From: Pseudomonas mohnii
GTDB lineage: Bacteria > Pseudomonadota > Gammaproteobacteria > Pseudomonadales > Pseudomonadaceae
DNA length: 64,000 bases
Assembly: GCF_900105115.1 (NCBI RefSeq)
Contig: NZ_FNRV01000001.1
Location: 5,893,501-5,957,500, forward strand
Direction: 5' to 3'
In this document: positions 18,279-27,337 of the stretch, in pieces
Position numbering within the stretch: position 1 is the first letter of the stretch
How the letters are laid out: each line of letters starts with the position of its first letter
Made by a program: the position numbers and the translations under genes
The notes under the pieces: generated by a model
Told to the model about the DNA's origin: nothing
Databases searched by the model: none
What the model saw: the letters and a program-made list of their open reading frames with translations, nothing else

Positions 18279-18899
18279 ATGCGCCTCGACTGGATTGCAA
18301 CCTGCCTCGCAATAACGCTGCTGGTCGGCCCGGCCTTCGCCAGCGATCAGGATCAAAAACAACAAGTCGCCAAAGACAAGGCCCAGGTCCTGGAGCAAAA
18401 GGCTGCGGATAACAGCAGTCCGGCACCGGTACCCAAGTCTCAAGCCATTACCCAACCTGAAGTCCAGGCAGTCGATCCGGCGGGCAAAGCACCCATGGAC
18501 GACGCGATCACCTGTCTGGCCCGTTCGATCTACTGGGAAGCCAAGGGCAAGGACTCCACCGACATGGAGGCCGTCGCCAATGTGGTGATGAACCGACTGG
18601 GTCACGAAGGCTTCCCGGATACGGTGTGCGCGGTGGTCAAACAGGGCTCGGAAACCAAGAGCTGCCAGTTCTCCTGGTGGTGTGACGGCAAGTCCGACTC
18701 GGCTCAGGAGGAGGCTCCCTACGCGATCGCCAAGGAAATCGCACGCAAGGCGCTGAACAAACAATTGCCGGACCACACGGGCGGCGCGTTGTATTTCCAC
18801 GACCGCACCGTCAAGCCCGATTGGGCGGACAAGTACGTCAAGACCGCTGAAATCGGCTTGTTCCGGTTTTATAAGCCCCGTGACGGGGATGCGAAATAA
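18279..18899 (+). CDS. SleB-family cell-wall hydrolase, exported
   Basis: A 206-residue protein with a signal peptide (MRLDWIATCLAITLLVGPAF, then AS) and a Gln/Lys/Pro-rich linker (residues 25-65), followed by a Hydrolase_2 (SleB-like) domain: ARSIYWEAKGKD, AVANVVMNRLGHEGFPDTVC, CQFSWWCDGK and GGALYFHDRTVKPDW. The Glu in YWEAKG is the probable catalytic acid. Family members cleave peptidoglycan (amidase or lytic transglycosylase activity). It is divergent from the CAP-domain gene. Confidence 0.88.
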   Translation: MRLDWIATCLAITLLVGPAFASDQDQKQQVAKDKAQVLEQKAADNSSPAPVPKSQAITQPEVQAVDPAGKAPMDDAITCLARSIYWEAKGKDSTDMEAVANVVMNRLGHEGFPDTVCAVVKQGSETKSCQFSWWCDGKSDSAQEEAPYAIAKEIARKALNKQLPDHTGGALYFHDRTVKPDWADKYVKTAEIGLFRFYKPRDGDAK

Positions 18900-19068
18900 T
18901 CCGATCAAGTTTTTCTGAACCACCGAAACTGAAACATTTCTGTTTTATAAGCTTCATGACGGAGTCACGCATCAGAAACGTCATGGGCAGGAACAGAAGC
19001 ATGAAGCAGGCGTGGGTATTGAGCAGCAACACTGCACCGGTCGGTGCGCCATCGTGGCGTACTGGCCA

Positions 19069-20046
19069 GTGACGGTTCTCGTCACCGGCGTCGCCGGGTT
19101 CATTGGATTTCACACCGCCCGGCGTCTATGTCTGGACGGCCATGCAGTGGTTGGCATCGACAACCTCAATGACTATTACGACGTCACGCTCAAGCGCGCA
19201 CGACTCAAGGAACTGGAGTGTTTGCCGGGCTTTCGTTTCGAGAAAATGGACATTGTCGATAAGCCGGCGTTGATGGCGTTGTTTCGCGATCAGCCGTTTA
19301 GCGAAGTGGTGCATCTGGCCGCCCAGGCCGGTGTGCGCTACTCCCTGGACAATCCCGACGTTTACGCCCAATCAAACCTGGTGGGCTTTCTCAATGTGCT
19401 GGAAGCCTGCCGGCACCATCGCCCTGAGCATCTGATCTACGCCTCGAGCAGCTCGGTGTACGGCAGCAACAGCAAAATGCCGTTCAGTGTCGAAGACGCG
19501 GTCGATCACCCTGTTTCGCTGTACGCCGCGACCAAACGCGCCAATGAGCTGCTGGCCGAGAGTTATTGCCACCTGTACGGCCTCAAGGCCAGCGGGCTGC
19601 GCTTCTTCACGGTTTACGGGCCATGGGGCCGACCCGACATGGCGCTGTTCAGGTTTACCGAGGCCATGCTCAAAGGTTTGCCGATCGACATCTATAACCA
19701 GGGGCGGATGGCGCGGGATTTCACGTATATCGACGACATCGTCGAAAGCATCGCCCGTTTGCGCACGCGCCCGCCGCTGGCGGATGAGCCCGGCGCGGGC
19801 GCCAACCGGTTGTTCAATATCGGTCGCGGCCAGCCAGTGGCGCTGCTGGAGTTCGTCGACTGCCTGGAAGCGGCGCTGGGGATGCCGGCGCAACGTAACT
19901 ATCTACCGCTGCAGGCTGGCGATGTGGTCAAGACCTGGGCCGATGTCTCGGCGCTGACCGAATGGGTCGACTTCCACCCTCAAGTCCCGGTTGCAGCCGG
20001 CGTAGGGGCGTTTGTGACGTGGTATCGGCAGTTTTATCAAATTTGA
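19069..20046 (+). CDS. UDP-glucuronate 4-epimerase-like SDR
   Basis: An extended SDR of about 325 residues. It has the NAD motif GVAGFIG at 9-15, YASSSSVYG, the active-site YAATKRANE (Tyr/Lys) and DFTYIDDIVE, the pattern of CapI/LpsL-type epimerases that convert UDP-glucuronate to UDP-galacturonate. I place the start at the GTG at 19069, which gives the family N-terminus MTVLVTGVAG; the frame is open back to an ATG-like start at 19012 and no strong ribosome site decides. It heads a run of four same-strand genes (epimerase, GT2, LAB_N, GT39), which points to a lipid-linked uronic acid. Confidence 0.8.
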   Translation: MTVLVTGVAGFIGFHTARRLCLDGHAVVGIDNLNDYYDVTLKRARLKELECLPGFRFEKMDIVDKPALMALFRDQPFSEVVHLAAQAGVRYSLDNPDVYAQSNLVGFLNVLEACRHHRPEHLIYASSSSVYGSNSKMPFSVEDAVDHPVSLYAATKRANELLAESYCHLYGLKASGLRFFTVYGPWGRPDMALFRFTEAMLKGLPIDIYNQGRMARDFTYIDDIVESIARLRTRPPLADEPGAGANRLFNIGRGQPVALLEFVDCLEAALGMPAQRNYLPLQAGDVVKTWADVSALTEWVDFHPQVPVAAGVGAFVTWYRQFYQI

Positions 20047-20093
20047 AACGTTCGCCTTTGACAGCGGAAAAACCACAAGGCGAGGGAGACACC

Positions 20094-20834
20094 ATGAGCC
20101 AGGACATTTTTGTATCGGTACTGATCCCCGCGAAGAACGAAGCGAACAATCTCAAGCCCTTGCTTGAGGAAGTCCGCGTGGCGCTGGCCGACGAGTCTTA
20201 TGAAATCATCGTGGTCGACGATGGCAGTACCGACGCGACCTTGCACGAATTACTGCAGGCCAAAAACAATGGTCTGAGCCAGTTACGCATCCTGCACCAT
20301 GATCGCTCGCTGGGCCAAAGCACCTCGCTCTATCATGCGGCGCGTGAGGCCCGGGGGCAGTGGCTGGCGACCCTCGATGGCGACGGGCAGAACGACCCGG
20401 CGGACATCCCGGGCATGCTGGCGCTGGTGCGCGGCGGGCGAGGCAGGGGCGAGGTGCAATTGGTGGCCGGTCACCGCACCAACCGCCGCGACACCGCGAG
20501 CAAGCGCTGGGCTTCGCGTTTCGCCAATGGCCTGCGCAGCCGCCTGCTCAAGGACGCCACGCCCGACACTGGCTGTGGCTTGAAACTGATTCAACGCGCG
20601 GCGTTTTTGCGCCTGCCGTATTTCGACCATATGCATCGGTACATTCCAGCACTGATCCAGCGCCACAATGGCCGAATGATCGTCCATCCGGTCAACCACC
20701 GGCACCGCACTGCCGGTGTGTCCAAGTACGGCAATATCGACCGCGCCCTTGTCGGCATTCTCGACCTGATCGGCGTCTGGTGGCTGATCAAGCGCACTCG
20801 GCTCAACACCCAGGCCCAGGAGGTCGAGGGATGA
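20094..20834 (+). CDS. GT2 polyprenyl-phosphate glycosyltransferase
   Basis: A 246-residue family-2 glycosyltransferase of the DPM1/ArnC type. The N-terminal SVLIPAKNEANNL, the DxD-like IIVVDDGSTD and LDGDGQNDPADIP are the nucleotide-sugar binding signatures; a single hydrophobic segment lies near the C-terminus (VGILDLIGVWWLI). It probably loads the sugar made by the preceding epimerase onto polyprenyl phosphate on the inner face of the membrane. GAGGGAG precedes the ATG, and its stop overlaps the next start (ATGA). Confidence 0.88.
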   Translation: MSQDIFVSVLIPAKNEANNLKPLLEEVRVALADESYEIIVVDDGSTDATLHELLQAKNNGLSQLRILHHDRSLGQSTSLYHAAREARGQWLATLDGDGQNDPADIPGMLALVRGGRGRGEVQLVAGHRTNRRDTASKRWASRFANGLRSRLLKDATPDTGCGLKLIQRAAFLRLPYFDHMHRYIPALIQRHNGRMIVHPVNHRHRTAGVSKYGNIDRALVGILDLIGVWWLIKRTRLNTQAQEVEG

Positions 20835-21109
20835 CCCTGTCGCGCGAAGTGCTGTGGCTGGTGATCGGCTTTGCCGGGCAAATTGCGTTCACCGGCCGCT
20901 TCGTCCTGCAGTGGCTGTACAGTGAGTACAAAAAACGCAGCGTGATCCCGGTGAGCTTCTGGTACTTGAGCATCGTCGGCAGCACATTGCTGTTTGCGTA
21001 CGCCATTTACCGACAGGACCCGGTGTTCATTGCCGGTCAGGCCTTTGGCTCCATCGTGTATCTGCGCAACTTGCAATTGATTGCGAAAAGCAAACACCTC
21101 AAGGAATGA
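20831..21109 (+). CDS. Small LAB_N-domain membrane protein
   Basis: A 92-residue protein with three hydrophobic segments and the lipid-A-biosynthesis N-terminal domain pattern (GFAGQIAFTGRFVLQWLYSE, then VIPVSFWYLSIVGS). Such stand-alone LAB_N proteins are small, multi-span and occur with GT2/GT39 pairs, where a role in moving or presenting the polyprenyl-phosphate sugar is suspected. The ATG overlaps the GT2 stop by 4 bases. It lacks the transferase domain of LpxB. Confidence 0.85.
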   Translation: MTLSREVLWLVIGFAGQIAFTGRFVLQWLYSEYKKRSVIPVSFWYLSIVGSTLLFAYAIYRQDPVFIAGQAFGSIVYLRNLQLIAKSKHLKE

Positions 21110-21112
21110 ATC

Positions 21113-22636
21113 ATGCGTCGAACCCTGTCGCCCCGCGTCGAATGCCTGGCCCTGATGCTGCTCGCCCTGCTTTTGGTCGGTGCCGGCCTGGGGCTGCGTG
21201 AAGCGCAGAATGTCGATGAAGAACGTTTCCTCGGCGTGGCCCTGGAGATGCTGCAAAACGGTTCGTGGCTGATTCCACACCGCGCCGCAGAAATCTACGG
21301 TGACAAGCCGCCGATCTTCATGTGGACGGTGGCGTTCTTCACCTGGCTCACGGGTAAGCCCAACATCGCGTTGTATATTCCGGGGCTGTTTTCCGCCGTG
21401 ACCGTCACGGCGATGGTCTATGACCTGGGCCGCCGGTTGTGGAGCCAGCGCATCGGGCGTAACGCCGCGCTGTTGTACCTGGCGACCTACCAGACCTACA
21501 GCATCCTGCGCACCGGGCAGATCGACAGTTTTCTGATTCTGTTCACCACGCTGGGGCTGTACGGCCTGGCCCGTCATTTGTTGCTGGGGCCGGCATGGCG
21601 TTGGTTCTATGTGGGTTGCGCGGCCATGGGCATCGGCGTGATCACCAAAGGCGTGGGCTTTCTGCCGGCGCTGATGCTGATCCCTTATGCCTATGCGGTA
21701 CGCAAGGATTGGTCGGGCGTGGTGGCCATGCCGGGCCAGGCGCGCAAATGGTGGCTCGGGTTGCTGGTAATGCTGGCGGCGATTGCGGTCTGGCTGTTAC
21801 CCCTGGCCTTGTCCATCGTGCTCAACGGCGGCGCTGACGAGGTGGCTTATGCCCGGGAAATCCTCTTGCGCCAGACGGCCGGGCGCTACGCCAACTCGTG
21901 GCATCACCGCGAACCGTTCTGGTACTTCTTCACCAACGTCATTCCGCAATACTGGCTGCCGTTGGTACTGGCCTTGCCATGGCTGGTGCCGGCCTGGCGC
22001 CGTCAGCTGCAAAAGCGTGACGGTCGGGTGCTGGTGCTGCTCGGTTGGGTCACGCTGGTGGTGCTGTTCTTTTGCATCAGTGCCGGCAAGCGCAAGTTGT
22101 ACATCTACCCGGCGCTACCGGGACTGGTACTGGCGGCCGCGCCGCTGATTCCCTGGCTGCTGCAGCGCTGGTTCAAGCGGCGTCCGCGCCTGCGCCGGGC
22201 ATTTCCGGCCCTGGTGGCAGGCTGGTTCGTGTTGTGGTTCGCCCGCGGGTTTATCGAACCGTTCGCCGATGGCGTCAACCCGGATCAGGCGATCATGTCC
22301 CAGGCCGCGACCATGAGCCACGGTGCGGACCTGGTGCTGGTCAATTGGGAGGAGGGGCACTGGTTGTTCGCCCGCCAGCCAATCGTGCATTTCGGCATGG
22401 ACAACTCCACGGTCGAAAGGGCCGCCCAATGGCTGCGCGAGCACCCGCAGGCCTATGCCCTGGTGCCGGACGAAGTCCTGACCCGGTGCTTCAAGCCCGA
22501 AGCCGCCCATGAACTGGGCGAAAACTCCCGTGCACAGTGGTCGATCGTCGGCGCCGATGCCGATAACGGTCAATGCCAGCCAGGACCGTCCCCCAGGTCC
22601 TATCGGTTCGAATGGGCGCCGCTTGCCGCGAAATGA
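21113..22636 (+). CDS. GT39/ArnT-like lipid-linked sugar transferase
   Basis: A 507-residue integral membrane glycosyltransferase. The first periplasmic loop carries the family's acidic pair NVDEERFLGVALEM (DE at residues about 33-34) and GDKPPIFMW; about ten hydrophobic segments follow, then a C-terminal periplasmic domain. ArnT/Rgt-type enzymes move a sugar from polyprenyl phosphate to lipid A or LPS core on the periplasmic side. It is the last of four tightly spaced genes (3 bases after LAB_N). Given a UDP-glucuronate-epimerase-like first gene, galacturonate is the best guess for the sugar. Confidence 0.85.
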   Translation: MRRTLSPRVECLALMLLALLLVGAGLGLREAQNVDEERFLGVALEMLQNGSWLIPHRAAEIYGDKPPIFMWTVAFFTWLTGKPNIALYIPGLFSAVTVTAMVYDLGRRLWSQRIGRNAALLYLATYQTYSILRTGQIDSFLILFTTLGLYGLARHLLLGPAWRWFYVGCAAMGIGVITKGVGFLPALMLIPYAYAVRKDWSGVVAMPGQARKWWLGLLVMLAAIAVWLLPLALSIVLNGGADEVAYAREILLRQTAGRYANSWHHREPFWYFFTNVIPQYWLPLVLALPWLVPAWRRQLQKRDGRVLVLLGWVTLVVLFFCISAGKRKLYIYPALPGLVLAAAPLIPWLLQRWFKRRPRLRRAFPALVAGWFVLWFARGFIEPFADGVNPDQAIMSQAATMSHGADLVLVNWEEGHWLFARQPIVHFGMDNSTVERAAQWLREHPQAYALVPDEVLTRCFKPEAAHELGENSRAQWSIVGADADNGQCQPGPSPRSYRFEWAPLAAK

Positions 22637-22649
22637 TCAGGGGCATCAA

Positions 22650-22682
22650 CCTTGCGATTGACGTGCAACAGCAATCGCAAGG
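22650..22682. terminator. Hairpin between converging genes
   Basis: A perfect 11-bp stem (22650-22660 with 22672-22682, arm CCTTGCGATTG) and an 11-base loop lies between the converging GT39 gene and the large receptor-like gene. No T-run follows, so it may be a terminator or mRNA end structure. Confidence 0.45.
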
Positions 22683-22705
22683 CTTCTGATCCAGGGGGCT
22701 GCGCC

Positions 22706-25700
22706 TTAAAACTTTGCAAAATTCAGCGCATCGACAATCGCCGAGCCGCCAATCCCGGTCAGCGACAACAGCAAGGCCTTGATCAGCGGGTCTTCGGCAT
22801 AGCGTGAGAAGGAGCCGGTATTGAGCGTCGCCACCCGCTCGCGGATCATCTTGAACTTGCCGTAGCAGGGCGAGGATTCCTGGGTTTCCAGCAGGTAGGC
22901 GTCGAGTCGCTGCAAGGCCCGGGTGCGGGCCTTTTCTGCGGCGCGTCGCAGTGACAGCGCGGAACCGAGCAGCAACAGCGCCGTGACCAGGTAGGAAATG
23001 ACCAGGCCGGGCGGTGTCGGCCAGTTGTCGAACAGGCTGCTGCGTGAGGCCACCAGGATCAACATGACCACCGTCGGCGCGTAAATCAGTCGGTTGACGG
23101 CCGAGGTGCGCTTGGCGATCAGCTGCATATCCACCCACTCATCGATACAGGGGTGCTTGAGCGTTCCGAAGATTTTCTTGTGCTCAGCCTGCAACGAACC
23201 CGGCCAGATCGCATGATGCTCGCTGAGATGGCGGATAAATCGGGTCAACAGCAGATTGGCGTCCATGACCCAGAACACCAGAACCTGGAACGTCAGGGTG
23301 GGAATCAGCCAGCTCACCATCCACCAGATCGATTGACCGCGAACGGGCATGCCTTCCATGGGCCAGACGACAAACAGTACGCTGGTCACGACCACGTAAA
23401 GCCAGGTGGCGAGGCCCGCCCGCAGCATGCGGGCACCGAATGAACCACAGATGCAATGCTCGCCCCAGAAGCGTGCAATGGAGATCATCTTGCGCCCGTC
23501 GGTGCAATTGACCTGAGCCGACGCACAGGGTTTTGACCAGTCCTCGCTGGCGCTCATCAACGGGAAAAATATCAGCAGCAACCAGTGACCCAGTTCATTG
23601 CACCAGCGCCGCAAGCTCCAGCCTTTGCCACGGCGCAGCAAGCGTCGAACCTGGCCCCACAAGGTCATCTCGTATTTGCGCATGTGCAGGCGCAAGTGAA
23701 AGGTGGTTTCGATCTCGGCGCGGTTGATGCGCAACTTGCGCCAGCCCCAGGTCAATGCCGAGATGGATATCAGCACCGCCAGCAAGCGCAACGCCACGGT
23801 CGGCCAGGCACTGATGCCTTCGAACAGAAACATCGGCTCGCCCAGGCCGTTGTCGGTCAGGGTGCTGCGCATCTGGTACGCCAGCATCAGCGCGAGGATG
23901 AACATCACCAGCGGAACCACGATGTACCACACCCAGGCGTCGTCGGAGGCCGGGACAGGACTGGCCATCGGATCCTCGGCCAGCGCCAGTTTTCGGGTGG
24001 AGCGCCGGGTCAGGTTCAATGACAGGATGCCCAGCAGGATCAACACGAAGGTGAACCAGAGAAACTCCGCGTGCCAGAAGCGCGTGGCGATGAAGGCGCA
24101 CACCGCCGCGACCATGAACAGGCTGATCGGCACGCCGCGCACCCAGGCCAGCCGCGCGTCGTGATCGTCCTGCGGACCTTCGATCCGCCACCAGAGGATG
24201 AAACTGGCGATCATCAGCAAGGAGAACGTCAGCGGCCCGGCCCAGAAAAAGGATTGGGTTTGTTTGAAACGCTCGCGGATCGACGGGGACGGTTCGGGGT
24301 AGGGAGGGGGCGAAGGGTCCTGGAGGCAGCGCAGGGCCATCAGGTCGTGGGGGCGGATGCCGCGATCGGATTGCGATTGGGTCGGCGCCTGGCAATTGGC
24401 CGGGCGTGAGGCGCTAAGCCGGGTCGCCAGAGGAATGAAACCACTGATGCCGATTTCATAAATGCCCGGCGATAGCAGCTCCGATTTGGAGTAGTCGAAC
24501 TTCGCGCGCTTGGCATCGAACGACTGCGGCGCCAGCGCCGCCAGCACCGAGACAAACACCGCACTTTGCAGGCTGTCGCGGAACGGCGGCACGTCTTGTT
24601 GCAGGGCGCGCGTCAGGGTGAGCCCGTAAGGGGCCGCCAGGATCAGGTTGCGGGTGGTCTGCGCCTGGCCCCGTTGCAGCATGCGGGCATCGAGGTCGGT
24701 GGAAAAGTACAGTTTGTAGGGCATCCGGGTCTTGAGTGCCTGCAACACCAGCAGCTTGTCGTAGGCATCGACGCCCAGTATGCCGATGGCACCGATGCCG
24801 CTTTCGCCATTGCGTCGATAGGCCTCGTCTTCGCGGGCGATGTGGTCGGCCAGGCGTCGCAGGTAGTCGAGCTGAGCATTACCGTCGGCCTTTTCCAGCG
24901 GGCTGAGGTCGATCGGGGGGCTGCCGGGTGTGTTTTTGCCGGCATCGGTGCTGGCGGTTTTGTCGGTGCTCGCCGACTCTTCCGGCAGGCGCCCATCCAG
25001 GCCGCGTAAATAGCTGAAGCGCAAAATCCATTGGTCGACCGCTTCACGCGGGTTCTTTTCGCTGTCATTCAGGTGCGCGTCGCGGGCCACTTGCAGCTTG
25101 AAGCTCTCGATCAGCGCGCGGCTGTAGAAACTGTCCCACTCGGAAATCAAGGCGATGCGGTTGTCGCTGCGCCGTAGCGTGCGCGTGCAGGGTGAATCGA
25201 CCCGGCGCTGGGTACCGTCGCTACAACGCACGCCGGCGGCCGGGTCGACGCGGCGCAACTTCAGCTCGTCGAGCATCAATTGGGTCATGGTGCCGTCGTC
25301 GCTGACGGTGCGCAGCAACTTCATGGGTGGCCGATTGACCAGCGGCGGTGACAGCCGTTGGTAGCCGCGATCCAGGGTTTCGTTATCGGCGGTGGCCAAC
25401 GGTGAGTAGATTTCCACATTCGGCGTGGCCTTGCCGATGTCCTGATCCTGGAACATGTCTCGCAGCACCGTCGAGGTCGACGGCCCGATGACCTTCAGCA
25501 CGGCGCGCTCCGGCTGTTCGGAGCAGCCAGTTGGCGCGCACGCCGCAGTGACTTTGTGATTCAGGGTCTGGCGCAGGGTTTCCAGGTTTTGCAACGGCGT
25601 CGCACCGAGGGCGTCCTGTTTCAACCAGAACACGATCGTGCGGTCCGCAGGTGGTGAGGCGCCTTCCAGCGCGGTCGGCGGATCGAAGGGGTTGGAGACG

Positions 25701-26197
25701 AACACTTCGTAGGGCGCGTCGACGACGGCGTTTTTCTGTGGCGCATCGGGGGACAGGTTGTCGGCCAGTCTCAGGCAGTGAATGTACTGCTCCTGATCCG
25801 GCACTCGATGGGAATTCTTGAAGCCGGCGAGCAAGGCGTAGCGAATGCGCCGGCGACGCTCGACCTCATCGGCGTAGGGGCCGCCCTCGACCAGCGCGAC
25901 CATGATATCGGGCGCCTGTTTTGCGCCGGACAGTGGCGAAAGGTCGGGGCTGCACACGTTCTCGGCATCAGGGTTTTTGCTGTCGCCGAGCTTTTTGCGA
26001 TAGCGCTCGACCGCGTCGAAAGGGTCCTGCCAGAGCCGTGCTTCGATAGGCAGTTGCGCCTGGAATTGCGCACCGATGGGGCGCGGTTCCAGGAAGGGTT
26101 CGCGGTTGAGGGCGAACATCGATACCACCAGACTCAGGATGACCGCACTGCCTGGCAACCAAAAGGCCAGATTCGTGCCCGAACCCTTGCTGTCCAC
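22706..26197 (-). CDS. Very large receptor-like membrane protein, unknown
   Basis: A protein of about 1163 residues that I cannot name. It has an N-terminal membrane anchor (near residues 10-32), an extracytoplasmic region of about 610 residues, then about ten hydrophobic segments in the C-terminal 500 residues with a short cytosolic tail. The outer region reads like a type I periplasmic-binding-protein fold: VIGPSTSTVLRDMF, SDDGTMTQLMLDELK, RIALISEWDSFYSRAL, GILGVDAYDKLLVLQALK and LYFSTDLDARML. That would make it a ligand-sensing or transport protein. The start GTG at 26197 follows AAGAGG by 8 bases; a GTG at 26224 is also in frame. It lies alone, downstream of the REPIN array. Confidence 0.7.
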   Translation of the reverse strand: MDSKGSGTNLAFWLPGSAVILSLVVSMFALNREPFLEPRPIGAQFQAQLPIEARLWQDPFDAVERYRKKLGDSKNPDAENVCSPDLSPLSGAKQAPDIMVALVEGGPYADEVERRRRIRYALLAGFKNSHRVPDQEQYIHCLRLADNLSPDAPQKNAVVDAPYEVFVSNPFDPPTALEGASPPADRTIVFWLKQDALGATPLQNLETLRQTLNHKVTAACAPTGCSEQPERAVLKVIGPSTSTVLRDMFQDQDIGKATPNVEIYSPLATADNETLDRGYQRLSPPLVNRPPMKLLRTVSDDGTMTQLMLDELKLRRVDPAAGVRCSDGTQRRVDSPCTRTLRRSDNRIALISEWDSFYSRALIESFKLQVARDAHLNDSEKNPREAVDQWILRFSYLRGLDGRLPEESASTDKTASTDAGKNTPGSPPIDLSPLEKADGNAQLDYLRRLADHIAREDEAYRRNGESGIGAIGILGVDAYDKLLVLQALKTRMPYKLYFSTDLDARMLQRGQAQTTRNLILAAPYGLTLTRALQQDVPPFRDSLQSAVFVSVLAALAPQSFDAKRAKFDYSKSELLSPGIYEIGISGFIPLATRLSASRPANCQAPTQSQSDRGIRPHDLMALRCLQDPSPPPYPEPSPSIRERFKQTQSFFWAGPLTFSLLMIASFILWWRIEGPQDDHDARLAWVRGVPISLFMVAAVCAFIATRFWHAEFLWFTFVLILLGILSLNLTRRSTRKLALAEDPMASPVPASDDAWVWYIVVPLVMFILALMLAYQMRSTLTDNGLGEPMFLFEGISAWPTVALRLLAVLISISALTWGWRKLRINRAEIETTFHLRLHMRKYEMTLWGQVRRLLRRGKGWSLRRWCNELGHWLLLIFFPLMSASEDWSKPCASAQVNCTDGRKMISIARFWGEHCICGSFGARMLRAGLATWLYVVVTSVLFVVWPMEGMPVRGQSIWWMVSWLIPTLTFQVLVFWVMDANLLLTRFIRHLSEHHAIWPGSLQAEHKKIFGTLKHPCIDEWVDMQLIAKRTSAVNRLIYAPTVVMLILVASRSSLFDNWPTPPGLVISYLVTALLLLGSALSLRRAAEKARTRALQRLDAYLLETQESSPCYGKFKMIRERVATLNTGSFSRYAEDPLIKALLLSLTGIGGSAIVDALNFAKF

Positions 26198-26310
26198 GGC
26201 CTGTGCCTCTTGTTGTCGGCCCACTGCGTACAGTTATGTATAGACCCAAACAACCAAGGGGTTTGGCCTGAATGGACGATTATTTGCCCGATTTGCCGCT
26301 GACTGACCTC

Positions 26311-26813
26311 TGTAGGAGCGAGCTCGCTCGCGATGGACGTCAACGATAACGCGTGTGATCTGGATGAACGCGGCGTGCTTGAGTCCATCGCCAGCAGGCT
26401 GGCTCCTACAGGTATTGCGTGACCCCTGCCTGGGCATGGTCTCTTGTAGGAGCGAGCTCGCTCGCGATGGACGTCAACGATAACGCGTGTGATCTGGATG
26501 AACGCGGCGTGCTTGAGTCCATCGCCAGCAGGCTGGCTCCTACAGGAATTGCGTGACCCATGCCTGGGCATGGTCTCTTGTAGGAGCGAGCTCGCTCGCG
26601 ATGGACGTCAACGATAACGCGTGTGATCTGGATGAACGCGGCGTACTGGAGACCATCGCCAGCAGGCTGGCTCCTACAGGTATTGCGTGACCCATGCCTG
26701 GGCATGGTCTCTTGTAGGAGCGAGCTCGCTCGCGATGGACGTCAACGATAACGCGTGTGGTCTGGATGAACGCGGCGTGCTTGAGTCCATCGCCAGCAGG
26801 CTGGCTCCTACAG
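26311..26813. repeat. Tandem array of four REPIN units, 134-bp period
   Basis: TGTAGGAGCGAGCTCGCTCG begins at 26311, 26445, 26579 and 26713, exactly 134 bases apart. Each unit carries that arm, a spacer (ACGTCAACGATAACGCGTGT and onward) and an inverted partner arm GCCAGCAGGCTGGCTCCTAC, so each unit is a REP pair (REPIN) of about 101 bases plus a 33-base link. Copies differ by only a few bases; the link contains CCTGGGCATGG. The last copy lacks the link. This fills the gap between the receptor-like gene and doxX. Open frames across it are repeat artefacts. Confidence 0.95.
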
Positions 26814-26821
26814 GTGTTGAT

Positions 26822-27337
26822 TCAGACAGGGCTACGGCGCCAGAAGCATCGGGCCAGCAGCGCATCGAGACTGAACTTGCCAGGGCCTGACAGCACCAGT
26901 GGTACCAGCGCCGCGAGGTAAATCAGCGGCAGTTTGAAGTTGCCATAGCCTTTGTTGGTGATCGAGTAACCCTGGGCCAGGTCACTCAAGGTCGACCAAT
27001 CGGCCGGCCAGTGAACAGCGGCGGTGGCGACGATGGTGACCACCATCAGGCTGATCGCCGAAAAGCGTGTGGCCAGGCCCACCAGCAAGGCGAGGGCGCA
27101 GATCAATTCCACCCACATCGACAGTTCCCAGTTCAACGTGGCCGGCAGGTGGTTGAACGGAAACAGGAAGCGGTCCTGGATGTCGGCGAACCAGTTTTCG
27201 CCATTGAATTTTTCCAGTCCGGATTCGAAGAACTCCCAGGCCAGAAAAATCCGCAGGGTCAAAGGCGCGATCCAGGTGCCGGCGCGGTCAAGGTTCAGGT
27301 GCAGGCCTTTGACGGTGGATGAAATGAAAGTGCTCAT
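26822..27337 (-). CDS. DoxX family membrane protein
   Basis: A 171-residue protein with four hydrophobic segments and the DoxX pattern: APLTLRIFLAWEFFESGLEKF, then MWVELICALALLVGLATRFSA and a C-terminal IYLAALVPLVLSGPGKFSLDALL. DoxX proteins are small inner-membrane proteins linked in some bacteria to thiol or quinone redox balance. GGAG is about 10 bases ahead of the ATG. The longer upstream frame is not protein-like. Its 3' end abuts the REPIN array. Confidence 0.85.
   Translation of the reverse strand: MSTFISSTVKGLHLNLDRAGTWIAPLTLRIFLAWEFFESGLEKFNGENWFADIQDRFLFPFNHLPATLNWELSMWVELICALALLVGLATRFSAISLMVVTIVATAAVHWPADWSTLSDLAQGYSITNKGYGNFKLPLIYLAALVPLVLSGPGKFSLDALLARCFWRRSPV

Noticed and set aside
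26311..26813. Possible CRISPR array
   Set aside because: The period is 134 bp with near-identical whole units, no unique spacers, and no cas genes; the arms are REP sequences.
26134..26890. Several short open frames across the REPIN array
   Set aside because: They repeat the same translated sequence because the DNA repeats; no gene-like features.
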